From Magnetococcales bacterium (GTDB taxonomy: Bacteria; Pseudomonadota; Magnetococcia; Magnetococcales; DC0425bin3): a DNA stretch of 64,000 bases. The DNA lies in assembly GCA_015231175.1 (NCBI GenBank), contig JADGBZ010000004.1, positions 29,646 to 93,645 of the forward strand, written 5' to 3'. Shown here one piece after another: positions 54,536-63,759 of the stretch (position 1 is the first letter of the stretch; each line of letters begins with the position of its first letter). The notes beneath the pieces are model-generated. The model was not told the origin of the DNA. It did not search any database and saw only the letters and a list, made by a program, of their open reading frames with translations. The translations under genes were made by a program, and so were the position numbers.

Positions 54536-56828
54536 ACGACGCCACCTTGGCCTGAATGCCGGTTTCGCTGGCGATGCGGCTTTGGGCCTGTTCGGCATCA
54601 GCCAGGGTGGGGTAGGGACCGGAACGAACCCGTTGGAAACTCTTTCCGTTGACCTCGGCGCTCTCCAGGAAGACCGTCAGGCCGCTTTTGCCGACTTTCT
54701 GGTGCAGTTCGTTGGCATTGGCCTTATCGGTGAAGGCGCCCAATTCCAGATAAAAATTCCCCCGGACGGCGTGGCTGCCGCTGGCAACGGGCATGGGGGC
54801 AGCTCCGTGCTGACCAGGAGGTGGTTCCGGCGTGGCAGCCGGGGACAGGCGGGCGGGAGCGGAAAAAGAGGGTTGATGTTCGGGCACGACCGGCAGAAGA
54901 TCCCCACTGCCGGGAGAGCCATAGAGCCCCCTGCCCCCACCAGGCCGGCCAAAATCCAGGTAGGAGCTGCCGGAGTTGCGGGGAGAGGGCAACAGGGGTG
55001 ATACAGGCTGCCGAAGTATTTGTGGACGTTGGGCGGGGGTGATGCCGCCCACTTCCGGGGCGGTCTCGGTACCTGCTGCGGGTGGGGCGGGCATGGCCGG
55101 GGTGATTCTTTGCACGACGGGCGTTTCGAGCACGATGGGGCCTCCAACCAGGGCCGTACCGGGTGTCCTGCCCCGTGACCCGGGGACGACCACGGGCCGC
55201 AAAAAAATGACCAATTCGGTTTTGGTGGGTTGGGTATCGTTGTGTTTGAACATGTTGCCGAGTACGGAAAAACCCTGGGAACCGGATGCAGCCGAGGCGG
55301 ACTTGTCCGTTTTATCCTGCATCAGTCCGCCCATGACGGCGACTTGTCCGCTGCGGACCCGCAGGATGGACTCCATTTCGCGTACACGAATTTCCGGGAT
55401 GAGGTTGGGAGACTCCACACCGGTCAGGGTGTTTCCTTCCACCAGACCCGGGTTGGGATCCTTCACCCAACGGCTGACAGTGGTGAGGGTCGGACGCACG
55501 ATCATGCCGACCATGCCGTTGGCATCGATCTGGGGGGTCACATGCATGACCAGGCCTACCGGAACGGTGTGAATTTCGGTGCTGTACATGCCGGCGCTTC
55601 GGTTGGAGCTGCCGATCAGGGAGACGGAGTTGTGGGTCGCAGGGGAGCCCTGGGCGCTCAGGGTGAAATAGATTTTGTTGTCCACCACCTTGAGGATGGC
55701 GGCTTGATTATTCAAAGCCATGATTTTGGGGCTGGAGAGCACTTTGACCTGGCCGAACTGGTGCAAAGATCTAACCATGGTGGCGACCGGGTTGCTGGAT
55801 CCGGCCCCATGGCCCGGCATGGGCAGCGGGAAGAAAGGCATGTCGGCGGAGTTTCCAGGACCAACCGGACCGGCTATCGGACGCCCCGAACCAATCAGGA
55901 CATCGGTTGATGCATGGGGCAGATTGGCCCAGTTCACGCCGTCCTGATAACGGCTGTTCAACTCCACTTCAACCACGGTCGACTCGATGAGCACCTGTCT
56001 GTTGGCGCTCTCAAGAACCTGATTGATGAGCTCCTTGATCTGTCTGTGCTGGGCTGCCGTGGCATGAATCGTCAAGACTCCAGCCTCCCGGTTGATGGAA
56101 ACGATACCGGGTTTTTGGGGGGTGCCGTGTTCATCCCCCCCGCCCTGGGCCGCATGGTCCCCCTGAACGAGAAGCGACTGAATGGTGCGGGTCAAGCCCT
56201 CCCAGAACGTGTGCTGGGAGTGGCCACCCCTCCTGGCTTCTGGCCGACCGGCCTCGGCGCCCGGACTGGTGGCGTTCTCTGTGCCCCGCTCCAGGTTGAC
56301 ATAATCGACCTGGTAGTTGCGCGTGAACAGTTGATCCGGGGCGATGACGATGACGTTGTTCCGAATGTCGTAGCGGGCACGGGCCTCTCTGGTGACCCTG
56401 TCCAGAATTTGGGGCAGGGTCTGGTCGACGACGTTCAGAGAGATGCGGGCGCGGATGCCGGGGTCGATATCCACGTTCATGCCGGCATCGCGGGCCAAAC
56501 CGGTCACAAAGTCACGCAAGGGCATGTTACGGACTGAAATGGTATAGAGTTCGCCGTTTCCTCTATCGTTTGTCTCATCTCTCCCGGCACGGGTGTCGCT
56601 GTGTTCAACGATCGGAGTCGGGTCGATCGGTGCGGCAGGGATGCCTCCGATAATCGTGGCCTCCGCAGGACGGATTGGCTGTGGGAAGGGGTTCTGGACA
56701 TAGCGGACCTCGGCAGCGTGACTACAGCCGGACAGCAGGGTACCCGCCAGAATAACGCCGGGCCAGAAAAGACCCGATCCCCTGTTCAGTTTCTGCACAC
56801 GGGCCGGTTTTGCAGCGCACCACTTCAT
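54531..56828 (-). CDS. Secretin (MshL/PilQ type) lipoprotein with C-terminal SPOR domain
   Basis: ATG 56828 gives 765 residues; the lipobox is LLSGCSH. The N-terminal part has an STN/secretin N0-like domain (NMPLRDFVTGLARDAGMNV). The secretin core is at about 240-540 (QVLIESTVVEVELNSRYQDGV, QVKVLSSPKIMALNNQAAI, RSGQVAVMGGLMQDKTD, TELVIFLRPVVV). The last 75 residues form a SPOR domain (GNFYLELGAFTDKANANELH, VRSGPYPTLADAEQAQSRI), which binds denuded peptidoglycan. It should form an outer-membrane pore for a type IV pilus, MSHA or type II system. No other pilus gene is nearby. The stop lies in a repeat end. Confidence 0.85.
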   Translation of the reverse strand: MKWCAAKPARVQKLNRGSGLFWPGVILAGTLLSGCSHAAEVRYVQNPFPQPIRPAEATIIGGIPAAPIDPTPIVEHSDTRAGRDETNDRGNGELYTISVRNMPLRDFVTGLARDAGMNVDIDPGIRARISLNVVDQTLPQILDRVTREARARYDIRNNVIVIAPDQLFTRNYQVDYVNLERGTENATSPGAEAGRPEARRGGHSQHTFWEGLTRTIQSLLVQGDHAAQGGGDEHGTPQKPGIVSINREAGVLTIHATAAQHRQIKELINQVLESANRQVLIESTVVEVELNSRYQDGVNWANLPHASTDVLIGSGRPIAGPVGPGNSADMPFFPLPMPGHGAGSSNPVATMVRSLHQFGQVKVLSSPKIMALNNQAAILKVVDNKIYFTLSAQGSPATHNSVSLIGSSNRSAGMYSTEIHTVPVGLVMHVTPQIDANGMVGMIVRPTLTTVSRWVKDPNPGLVEGNTLTGVESPNLIPEIRVREMESILRVRSGQVAVMGGLMQDKTDKSASAASGSQGFSVLGNMFKHNDTQPTKTELVIFLRPVVVPGSRGRTPGTALVGGPIVLETPVVQRITPAMPAPPAAGTETAPEVGGITPAQRPQILRQPVSPLLPSPRNSGSSYLDFGRPGGGRGLYGSPGSGDLLPVVPEHQPSFSAPARLSPAATPEPPPGQHGAAPMPVASGSHAVRGNFYLELGAFTDKANANELHQKVGKSGLTVFLESAEVNGKSFQRVRSGPYPTLADAEQAQSRIASETGIQAKVASY

Positions 56829-56889
56829 GATTGTCCACCACCTTGCCGTCAGAGGATTGACCATTCCCGGTTGGGACTCTGTATGGGCC

Positions 56890-57036
56890 GTAACTATTCA
56901 CCACCCGGCCACGAACCGGGGTCCAGGGTGCTGGCTCCCTGGCAGGTCCAGGACGGAGTCCTGGTGGGGTTCGGGGCGAAGCCCTGACAAAGGCTTTCAC
57001 GTCCTGGCTTTTCTTGAAATGGTGGTGAATAGTTAC
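56890..57036 (-). mobile_element. 147-bp MITE, perfect 8-bp duplication
   Basis: GTAACTATTCACCACCC to GGTGGTGAATAGTTAC (right end has one change), flanked by TATGGGCC at 56882-56889 and 57037-57044. Confidence 0.93.
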
Positions 57037-57313
57037 TATGGGCCAAAGGAAACATCTGATTGCAGGGTTAAAAACCCGGAACCAAAACATGCCTCCCAGG
57101 TCGTTTCCTGGCGTTGTTTCTGGACAGCAATAGATGGACCAAACGTGATAGAACAATTCGTTGGCATGGCTTCGCGGCTCCTTCCTCCGGCGGAGTGGCG
57201 GACTTTCTCCCCCAGATCACTTTTCATTTTGGGGTATGTGCCTTACTATCCACGGATGGTATCTGTTCAGCACCCACCTAAAAAACGCTTGCAAGAGTGG
57301 GGGAGTCTCGCCC

Positions 57314-58066
57314 ATGACCGATGAACCATCCACCACCCATTTTGGGTATCAGGAAATTCCCGTTGCCGACAAGGTTCGCCACGTCGGGGAGGTATTCGAT
57401 GCGGTTGCGGACAGATACGATTTGATGAACGATCTGATGTCTCTGGGTATCCATCGCCTGTGGAAGCGGCATGCCATCCGTCGCCTGCGCCTCTCCCCCG
57501 GCCATCATGCCCTGGATCTGGCAGGTGGCACCGGCGATTTGGCGCGGTTGATGATCGAAAAGATGCAACATCGCGGTCGGGTGACTCTGTGCGACATCAA
57601 CGCAGCCATGCTGGCCACGGGACGGCAGAGATTGACCGATGCCGGATTGGTGGACGGTATCGACTGGGTCCAGGGCGATGCCGAGCGGTTGCCGTTTCCG
57701 GACAATACATTCCATGCCGTGACCATCGGTTTTGGCATTCGCAACGTGACCCGGATCGAGGTGGCGTTGGCCGAGATGGTACGGGTTCTGCGGCCCGGGG
57801 GACAGCTGCTGTGTCTGGAGTTTTCCCGGTTGGCCATACCCCTTTTGCAACCTCTCTACGATGCCTATTCGTTCAAGGTGCTGCCGGAACTGGGTGCGCG
57901 TGTGGCCAACAATCGGGAAGCTTACCAATACCTTGCCGAATCCATCCGCCGTTTTCCCGACCAGCAGACCTTGAAATCCATGCTGGAGCGGCAGGGGCTG
58001 TTTCGAGTGGACTATCTTAACCTCGCGGCTGGCATCGCCGCGATCCATTTTGGCTTCAAGGTGTGA
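57314..58066 (+). CDS. ubiE: Ubiquinone/menaquinone methyltransferase UbiE
   Basis: ATG 57314; 250 residues. SAM-dependent methyltransferase with the UbiE opening FGYQEIPVADKVRHVGEVFD, then VADRYDLMNDLMSLGIHRLW, the SAM motif ALDLAGGTGDLARLM, GDAERLPFPDNTFH, GFGIRNVTRIEVALAEMVRV, and SFKVLPELGARVANNREAYQ. It adds the C-methyl group in quinone synthesis. The stop TGA overlaps the GTG of ubiJ, so translation is coupled. Confidence 0.95.
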   Translation: MTDEPSTTHFGYQEIPVADKVRHVGEVFDAVADRYDLMNDLMSLGIHRLWKRHAIRRLRLSPGHHALDLAGGTGDLARLMIEKMQHRGRVTLCDINAAMLATGRQRLTDAGLVDGIDWVQGDAERLPFPDNTFHAVTIGFGIRNVTRIEVALAEMVRVLRPGGQLLCLEFSRLAIPLLQPLYDAYSFKVLPELGARVANNREAYQYLAESIRRFPDQQTLKSMLERQGLFRVDYLNLAAGIAAIHFGFKV

Positions 58067-58746
58067 ACATGCTTCTTTCTCTGCTCCCAAATCCCTTGCA
58101 ATGGCTTCCCAGCTCGGCCACGGCCATTGGCCTGGGCATCACCATCAACCTGTTTTTTTTACGCTACCCCGATCTCCAGGAGCGGTTGCGGCAGTTGGAG
58201 GGGAAGATTTTTCGGTTTGAAGTCGAAGATTTGCAACAGGAATATTTCATGGAGGTGGCGGAGGATGGGCGGGTGCGCATCCATACCTACGCTGACCAGG
58301 ATCCCCACGTCACCATGAGCGGGAGCAGCAAGGCCTTTCTCTCTTTGCTGTTCAACGTCGCCGATCCAGACTCCCTGTTTTTTTCCCGTGAACTGAACAT
58401 GTCGGGCGAGACCGATACCGGTCTCCATTTCAAAAATATTCTCAACAATGTCGAGATCGACTGGGAAAAGGAGCTGGCCGCATTTGTGACGACACCCGTA
58501 GCGGGTGTCCTGAGCCGCCTGGCGCGTCAGGCCCATGCAAGCGGCAATCGTGCCCGCGATGGCGCAGGCGCCATCGTGGAACAGTGGCTGGAAGAAGAGC
58601 AAGTGCTGCGGCAGCGGGAGATGGCCACGGTTCGGGATGATGTCACCACCCTGGAAAAGCAGGTGGAGCGTCTGGACAAGCGCCTGATACGTTTGAGCCA
58701 TCGGGTTGCCTTGCATACTGGCTCTTCGCCTTCCACCGGGAGTTGA
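58063..58746 (+). CDS. ubiJ: UbiJ accessory protein (SCP2 domain)
   Basis: GTG 58063, or ATG 58069; 227 residues. The SCP2-like lipid-binding domain appears at about 50-140 (GKIFRFEVEDLQQEYFMEV, VTMSGSSKAFLSLLFN, LNMSGETDTGLHFKNIL). A C-terminal coiled region follows (TLEKQVERLDKRLIRLSHRV). UbiJ holds the lipid intermediates of ubiquinone synthesis in a complex. It overlaps ubiE and precedes ubiB by 10 bases, the standard operon order. Confidence 0.92.
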   Translation: MNMLLSLLPNPLQWLPSSATAIGLGITINLFFLRYPDLQERLRQLEGKIFRFEVEDLQQEYFMEVAEDGRVRIHTYADQDPHVTMSGSSKAFLSLLFNVADPDSLFFSRELNMSGETDTGLHFKNILNNVEIDWEKELAAFVTTPVAGVLSRLARQAHASGNRARDGAGAIVEQWLEEEQVLRQREMATVRDDVTTLEKQVERLDKRLIRLSHRVALHTGSSPSTGS

Positions 58747-58756
58747 TACCCACCTC

Positions 58757-60400
58757 ATGTTCGATACTCCCCGCACCTGGTTACGTCTGGCAGCCATCAT
58801 TCGGATTCTTGCCATCCATGATATCGAGCCGATCGCGGAGCGTTTTTTCCCCTATCGTGTTTTGACCTGGTTGGCTGGCATCAATCCGGCCACCTATCGT
58901 TTTCGGAGGAACAACTCCAGCGGTGCGCGTATTCGACTCGCCATGGAGAGGCTTGGACCGACTTTCATCAAGTTTGGTCAGGCCATCTCGACCCGGGTGG
59001 ATGCCATTCCTGACGACATGGGCCTGGAGATGAAAAAACTCCAGGACGATGTTCCCCCTTTCCCGTTTGCCCAGGTACGTGCCATCGTGGAGGGGTGCCT
59101 GGATGGTCCACTGGAGCAATTTTTTTCACGTTTTGACGAAAAGCCGGTGGCCTCGGGGTCCATTGCCCAGGTACACCACGCCTTTACTCGTCAGGGCCGC
59201 GAGGTGGCGGTCAAGGTCAAGCGGCCTGGCATCAACGCCGTGGTCAAAGCGGATATCCAGACCCTGTATTATCTGGCGGATCTGATTGAAGAGCACATTC
59301 CGGATTGGCGGCGTTTCCATGTCCATCGGGTGGTGAACGAATTTGCCGCAACGATTCGCAACGAGATGAATTTTCATTTGGAAGCTTCCCGCGCTCAGGA
59401 GTTTCGCATCAATTTTCTCAAAGATCCGGAACTGCACATTCCCGAGGTCTATTGGCCCCTCACCTCGCAGGATATTTTGACGCTGGAGTGGATCAAGGGC
59501 ATCCCCATCGACGAGCTTTCCCGTTTTCCCGGTGATCCACTGGATGTGATTCACATTTCCAACAGCATTGTTTCCGTCTTTTTCAAGCAGGTTTTTCGTG
59601 ACGGCTATTTTCATGCCGACCAGCACCCTGGCAACTTGCTGGTGCGTGACGATGGCACCCTGGTCGCCATCGATTTTGGGATCATTGGTCGGGTGGACCT
59701 GCAAACCCGGATCTGGCTTGCCGATATGTTGCACGGCTTTTTGGAGCGCGACTACAAAAAGGTTGCCCGGGTGCATCTGGATGCCGGTTACATTCCCTTC
59801 AACACCAACCTGGCCGATTTCGAGGAGGCCTGTCGCCAAATCGGGGAGCCGATTTTTGGCCAACCTCTCAAGGAGATTTCGCTGGCGCGCCTTTTGTCGC
59901 AACTGTTCAAGACCACGGAACGGTTTGCCATGGAGGTGCAACCGCAGCTTTTGTTGCTGCAAAAGACCATGCTGACTCTGGAGGGTGTGGGGCGGGAGAT
60001 CAACCCCAACCTCAATGTCTGGCTGCTCGCCGAACCTCTGATCCGCGCCTGGATGAAGGAAAATCTGGGCCCCAAGGGAAAGTTGCGTTCCCTGCACAAG
60101 GATGCCGGCGAGATGGCGACCACGGTGGGTCTGTTGCCCAAGGTGGTCCATACGGCCATTGAGCGCATGGCCCGCGATCAATTCCGTCCGCGCCTGCATC
60201 CGGAGAGTCTGGCCCCTCTTGAGGATCGCCTCAAAACCGGCCTGCGTACCCAGACCTACGCCCTGACCGGGGGAGCCTGCCTGATCACGGCAGCCATACT
60301 TGAGTCCGCCGGCAAATCCTTGTGGTTGACTCTGCCCCTGGTCCTCATGGCCCTCTACAATTTTTTGCGTACTCCGCATCGGTCGCGGCGTCTACTGTGA
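58757..60400 (+). CDS. ubiB: Ubiquinone biosynthesis kinase-like protein UbiB
   Basis: ATG 58757; 547 residues, typical. The ABC1/ADCK family motifs are GPTFIKFGQAISTRVDAIP (KxGQ), ASGSIAQVHHAFT (A-rich loop), REVAVKVKRPGI, HADQHPGNLLV and VAIDFGIIGRVD. One or two membrane segments lie at the C-terminus (ALTGGACLITAAIL, TLPLVLMALYNFL). UbiB uses ATP to support extraction of quinone intermediates. Last gene of ubiE-ubiJ-ubiB; its end overlaps the convergent Sel1 gene by 9 bases. Confidence 0.95.
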   Translation: MFDTPRTWLRLAAIIRILAIHDIEPIAERFFPYRVLTWLAGINPATYRFRRNNSSGARIRLAMERLGPTFIKFGQAISTRVDAIPDDMGLEMKKLQDDVPPFPFAQVRAIVEGCLDGPLEQFFSRFDEKPVASGSIAQVHHAFTRQGREVAVKVKRPGINAVVKADIQTLYYLADLIEEHIPDWRRFHVHRVVNEFAATIRNEMNFHLEASRAQEFRINFLKDPELHIPEVYWPLTSQDILTLEWIKGIPIDELSRFPGDPLDVIHISNSIVSVFFKQVFRDGYFHADQHPGNLLVRDDGTLVAIDFGIIGRVDLQTRIWLADMLHGFLERDYKKVARVHLDAGYIPFNTNLADFEEACRQIGEPIFGQPLKEISLARLLSQLFKTTERFAMEVQPQLLLLQKTMLTLEGVGREINPNLNVWLLAEPLIRAWMKENLGPKGKLRSLHKDAGEMATTVGLLPKVVHTAIERMARDQFRPRLHPESLAPLEDRLKTGLRTQTYALTGGACLITAAILESAGKSLWLTLPLVLMALYNFLRTPHRSRRLL

Positions 60401-60985
60401 GGTCGAAGGCTGCCACGCCCTGGCCATTTGTTGTGCCTGCTCCATGTGCTCCCGGGTCATGTGACGGGCCACCGAGGCGCAGTATCGGCACGGCATGCCT
60501 GCATGGTTTTCAGCCGATGCGGGTGCTTTTTTATGGTGGGCCATTTCAGCCAGGGCTTGCCACATGTATGACTTGACATAATCTTTTGGCAAACCTTGAC
60601 CTTTTTCGTACATCCAGCCAAGGTTTCTCCGCGCCAGAACGTGGCCTTGCCGGGCGGCCAGGCGAAACCATCGGGCAGCCTCCAAGAAGTCTCTTGGCAC
60701 ACCCTTGCCGTTGTCGTAGAGGGTTCCGATGCCGTTTTGCGCCTCCGCATCGCCCTGTTCGGCTGCCTGACGGAACCAATACATGGCGGCAACATAATCT
60801 TTCTGGACCCCCTCGCCGGCGAGATACATGTTGCCAAGTTTGCTTTGGGCGCGGGCATGGCCGTTTCGGGCCTGTTGCAGCGTAGCGGAAAGAGGGTCTG
60901 CCGAAGCGTTGGAACCCAGGCCCGTGGTGGCAAGGATGATCCATACCACCCAAACCATGGGTTGGAAGAATTTTTGCTTGTGCAT
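60392..60985 (-). CDS. Secreted Sel1-repeat protein
   Basis: ATG 60985; 197 residues. A signal peptide or anchor (VWVVWIILATTGLGSNASA) is followed by three Sel1/TPR-like repeats (AQSKLGNMYLAGEGVQKDYV, AQNGIGTLYDNGKGVPRDFL, ARRNLGWMYEKGQGLPKDYV). A pair of Cys in MPCRYCASV lies near the end. Such periplasmic repeats bind other proteins. It is convergent with ubiB and overlaps it by 9 bases. Partner is unknown. Confidence 0.88.
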   Translation of the reverse strand: MHKQKFFQPMVWVVWIILATTGLGSNASADPLSATLQQARNGHARAQSKLGNMYLAGEGVQKDYVAAMYWFRQAAEQGDAEAQNGIGTLYDNGKGVPRDFLEAARWFRLAARQGHVLARRNLGWMYEKGQGLPKDYVKSYMWQALAEMAHHKKAPASAENHAGMPCRYCASVARHMTREHMEQAQQMARAWQPSTSQ

Positions 60986-61066
60986 CACGGGTGTTTCCTC
61001 CTTGTGGTTGGATTTTGGGCCAAATCGTGACGATGCACCACCCGGCAACGATATGAAAGATCTTGA

Positions 61067-62854
61067 ATGAATATAAAATTATACGCCATGCTGGTTTTTT
61101 TCTTTCGGCCTTTCCACCGGCAATTTTTTACCTTGTTGGCTATTGTCATCATTTTTACAATATCGGAATCCGTTTCTTTGGCGGTTGCTTTTCCGTTGAT
61201 GTCGATGCTGTTGGGTACCGACGCCTTTGGGAGTGGCGGTCGTCTCTTGAAATACCTGTCGGACTGGATCGTCAACATCCATCCAGGCGACCCCATGGGG
61301 TTTACGATATTCTTTTTCTTTTTGATGATGGGTTTGACCGGATTGTTTAACTATCTGCGCGAATATTATTCCTTTTCCGTGGCGCAAAGGATACGTTCAT
61401 ATTACGGCGGAATGGTATTTGATAAATTCATCAAGTCCGATTTCGAGTATATGATCGAGCAAAAACAGGGCGTTATCGTCCACAACATCCTGGCTGCGCC
61501 GTCCCAGATGTCAACCATATTTTTTCGTGCGCCGGTGTTTTTTGGCAACTTGTTAAAACTGGCGGCTATTTTTTTTGTATTGTTGACCATTTCCGTTCCC
61601 GTGACCATCGGCATGACGGTTATCGGTATGCTGTTTCAATGGAGTGTTCACGCCATTTCACAAAAAGTGACGCTTCGACTCGCACGGGAGATGGTCAGGG
61701 CCGATGAAAACGCCACTGTTGTGGTCAACGAGGCTTTGACCGGTTTTCAGCAGGTCAAGATTTATCAGGGGGAGTCGCACTGGGTTGGGCGTTTGGTGGA
61801 ACATTTGCGGATTTTTGAACATGCGCACAGCACCAGCATGTTTTATCAGGAGATGGGAGCTTTTGCCGCCAAATTCGGTGTCCTGGCGGCGGGGTGCGGC
61901 GTGTTTTTGATTTTGCATGTCTGGTTTCCGCGTGAGTTGACTGAATTTTTGCCCATCTTTGGCATCTTTTTTCTGGCCATGGTGCGGGTGTTTCCGGCTT
62001 TGCAGATGATTGCTGCTGATTGGCTGACCATACACGGCAGATTGCCATTTGCCGAAAGTGTTTATCGGGCCCTGCACGAAGAGAACCGCCGCATGATTTG
62101 CGGAGAGGAGGCGCTGCCCCGAGGCGATGGGGTGATTCGCTTTCATGCGGTCTCCTATCGGTACCGCTCCCGGGAGGCCATGGCGGTCGAGGCGCTGGAT
62201 TTTGTGATCGAGCCCCTGCAAATGACCGCCCTGGTGGGTGAATCCGGATGCGGCAAAAGCACGGTTGCCAATCTTCTGCTGGGATTGATGGTTCCCACGG
62301 CGGGAACTATTTTTGTCGATGAGGTTCCTCTGTCTCGCATTGCTCCGCATGCGTGGTTGAACCATGTTGGTTTGGTCAGCCAAGATACATTTTTGTTTCA
62401 CGGCACAATCCGGGAGAACATTTTGTTTGGACATGCCTGTTCCGAGGCTGACATGGAAGAGGCAGCCAGGCAGGCCAATGCTCACGAGTTTATCGTTGAT
62501 TTTCCCAAGGGGTATGACACCGTGGTGGGGGACCGTGGGCTGATGCTGTCAGGCGGCCAGAGACAGCGCCTGGCCATTGCCCGCGCCATCTTGCGTAAAC
62601 CCCGCCTGTTGGTCATGGACGAGGCCACCAGTGCCTTGGACAGCGCCTCCGAGGCTGCTGTCTGGGATGCCGTGCGCCGACTGACCCGCAACTACACTGT
62701 CGTGGTGATCGCCCACCGTTTGGCGACCATCCAGGAGGCCGACCACATCATCGTGCTTAAGGAGGGGCGGGTGGCGGCGACAGGCAAGCATGACACGCTG
62801 CTGGCTGACCAGGGCGAATACGCCCGTCTATATCGGAAGATACAGAGCCGGTAG
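61067..62854 (+). CDS. ABC exporter, fused membrane and ATPase domains (MsbA-type)
   Basis: 595 residues. Residues 1-330 are six membrane segments of a type I exporter; residues 355-595 are the ATPase: Walker A in ALVGESGCGKSTVANLLLG, ABC signature LSGGQRQRLAIARAIL, Walker B RLLVMDEATSALDSAS, and H-loop VVVIAHRLAT. It may flip lipids, lipid-linked sugars or a peptide. The N-terminal half is AT-rich compared with the rest. No accessory genes lie beside it. Confidence 0.88.
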   Translation: MNIKLYAMLVFFFRPFHRQFFTLLAIVIIFTISESVSLAVAFPLMSMLLGTDAFGSGGRLLKYLSDWIVNIHPGDPMGFTIFFFFLMMGLTGLFNYLREYYSFSVAQRIRSYYGGMVFDKFIKSDFEYMIEQKQGVIVHNILAAPSQMSTIFFRAPVFFGNLLKLAAIFFVLLTISVPVTIGMTVIGMLFQWSVHAISQKVTLRLAREMVRADENATVVVNEALTGFQQVKIYQGESHWVGRLVEHLRIFEHAHSTSMFYQEMGAFAAKFGVLAAGCGVFLILHVWFPRELTEFLPIFGIFFLAMVRVFPALQMIAADWLTIHGRLPFAESVYRALHEENRRMICGEEALPRGDGVIRFHAVSYRYRSREAMAVEALDFVIEPLQMTALVGESGCGKSTVANLLLGLMVPTAGTIFVDEVPLSRIAPHAWLNHVGLVSQDTFLFHGTIRENILFGHACSEADMEEAARQANAHEFIVDFPKGYDTVVGDRGLMLSGGQRQRLAIARAILRKPRLLVMDEATSALDSASEAAVWDAVRRLTRNYTVVVIAHRLATIQEADHIIVLKEGRVAATGKHDTLLADQGEYARLYRKIQSR

Positions 62855-62900
62855 CCTGCCTCTGACAAAAGGTTTCATATCCGTAATAGTGACTCATATC

Positions 62901-63178
62901 GTAACCATTCACCATCCTTGCAAGAAAAGCTTGGATATGAAAGCCTTTGTCAGGGCTTCGCCCCGAACCCCACCAGGACACCGTCTTATTCCAATTCCAG
63001 ATCAAGATGGATGCGAGGCGACAACAAGTGAGCGACGAGACAGTACGCGTTTGGTACAGCGAGGAGCGAACGCGGCAGTCAACGAAGCAGACGCTTGATC
63101 TGGAATTGGAATGAGGCCCTGCCAGGGAGCCAGCCCCCTGGACCCCGATTCGTTGCTGGGTGGGTGGTGAATCGTTAT
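62901..63178 (+). mobile_element. 147-bp element split by a smaller element
   Basis: Left end GTAACCATTCACCATCC, core GGGCTTCGCCCCGAACCC, then an inserted 125-base element at 62988-63112, and the rest CCAGGGAGCCAGCCCCCTGG to GGTGGTGAATCGTTAT. The right end carries the stop codon of the DUF2934 gene. Confidence 0.88.
62988..63112. mobile_element. Small element with perfect 19-bp inverted ends
   Basis: ATTCCAATTCCAGATCAAG (62988-63006) and CTTGATCTGGAATTGGAAT (63094-63112) are exact inverted repeats, about 125 bases in all. The interior has two related segments with GCGA and GACAGT units. It sits inside a 147-bp element and is therefore younger. Confidence 0.85.
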
Positions 63179-63555
63179 GCGTCGCGTTTGTTTTTTTTGG
63201 TTTTTTTAGTTTTCGTTCCTTCTGTTGTCTCTTCCGCAGTGGTTTTGGCCGCTGATTTTTTAGGTTTGGCCTGGCGCTTGGAAGCGCTTCCGACTGCGTC
63301 ATCTGTGACGGATGCCGATTTTTTTGTTTTGGCTTTGGTCTTCGTATTCGTTTCGGCGATTGGGACGGCCTGGGCAGAGGGGGCAGAGGCGGCTGCGACG
63401 GACTGGGGTCGCGACTCTTGTTCCATCTCCTGGTCGACCAGGCGCGTTGCCTGAGCCCAATGCTCCTCGCTCTTGCCTTCCGGGTGACCCGATTGTTCCC
63501 ACAGGAGATGGGCTTTTTGCCGAATCCGCTCTTCGCGACTGAGTGTGTCCATCAA
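63175..63555 (-). CDS. DUF2934 protein with Lys-rich tail
   Basis: 126 residues. The DUF2934 motif is at the start: EERIRQKAHLLWEQSGHPEG and HWAQATRLVDQEM. The rest is low-complexity Lys/Thr/Ala (TKTKAKTKKSA, TKKTKKNKRDA), resembling a histone-like or DNA-binding tail. The stop TAA lies in the right end of the 147-bp element. Function of DUF2934 is unknown. Confidence 0.8.
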   Translation of the reverse strand: MMDTLSREERIRQKAHLLWEQSGHPEGKSEEHWAQATRLVDQEMEQESRPQSVAAASAPSAQAVPIAETNTKTKAKTKKSASVTDDAVGSASKRQAKPKKSAAKTTAEETTEGTKTKKTKKNKRDA

Positions 63556-63759
63556 CTATCCCCCTATGAATGAACCGAAATCAGTGCCGACTACCTGCAC
63601 TTCCCCGGCTATTCTAGCAGGTTTTTTGTGAGTAGTCCTCTGATTTGTGGCGCCATTCCGGGCGTTTGAAAAAACGGGTGGTGCCCGACATTGACCTAAT
63701 TGCCTGATGTGGCGTAAATTTTCTCTGACACGGTGACCTTGCCATGGAAGGAGAAAAAC
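63556..63759. other. Intergenic region with probable IS left end
   Basis: About 200 bases. GGTGGTGCCCGACATTGACC at 63677 resembles an IS1-type end (IS1 starts GGTGATGCTGCC), 84 bases before the transposase start. The remainder shows nothing I can name. Confidence 0.5.
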
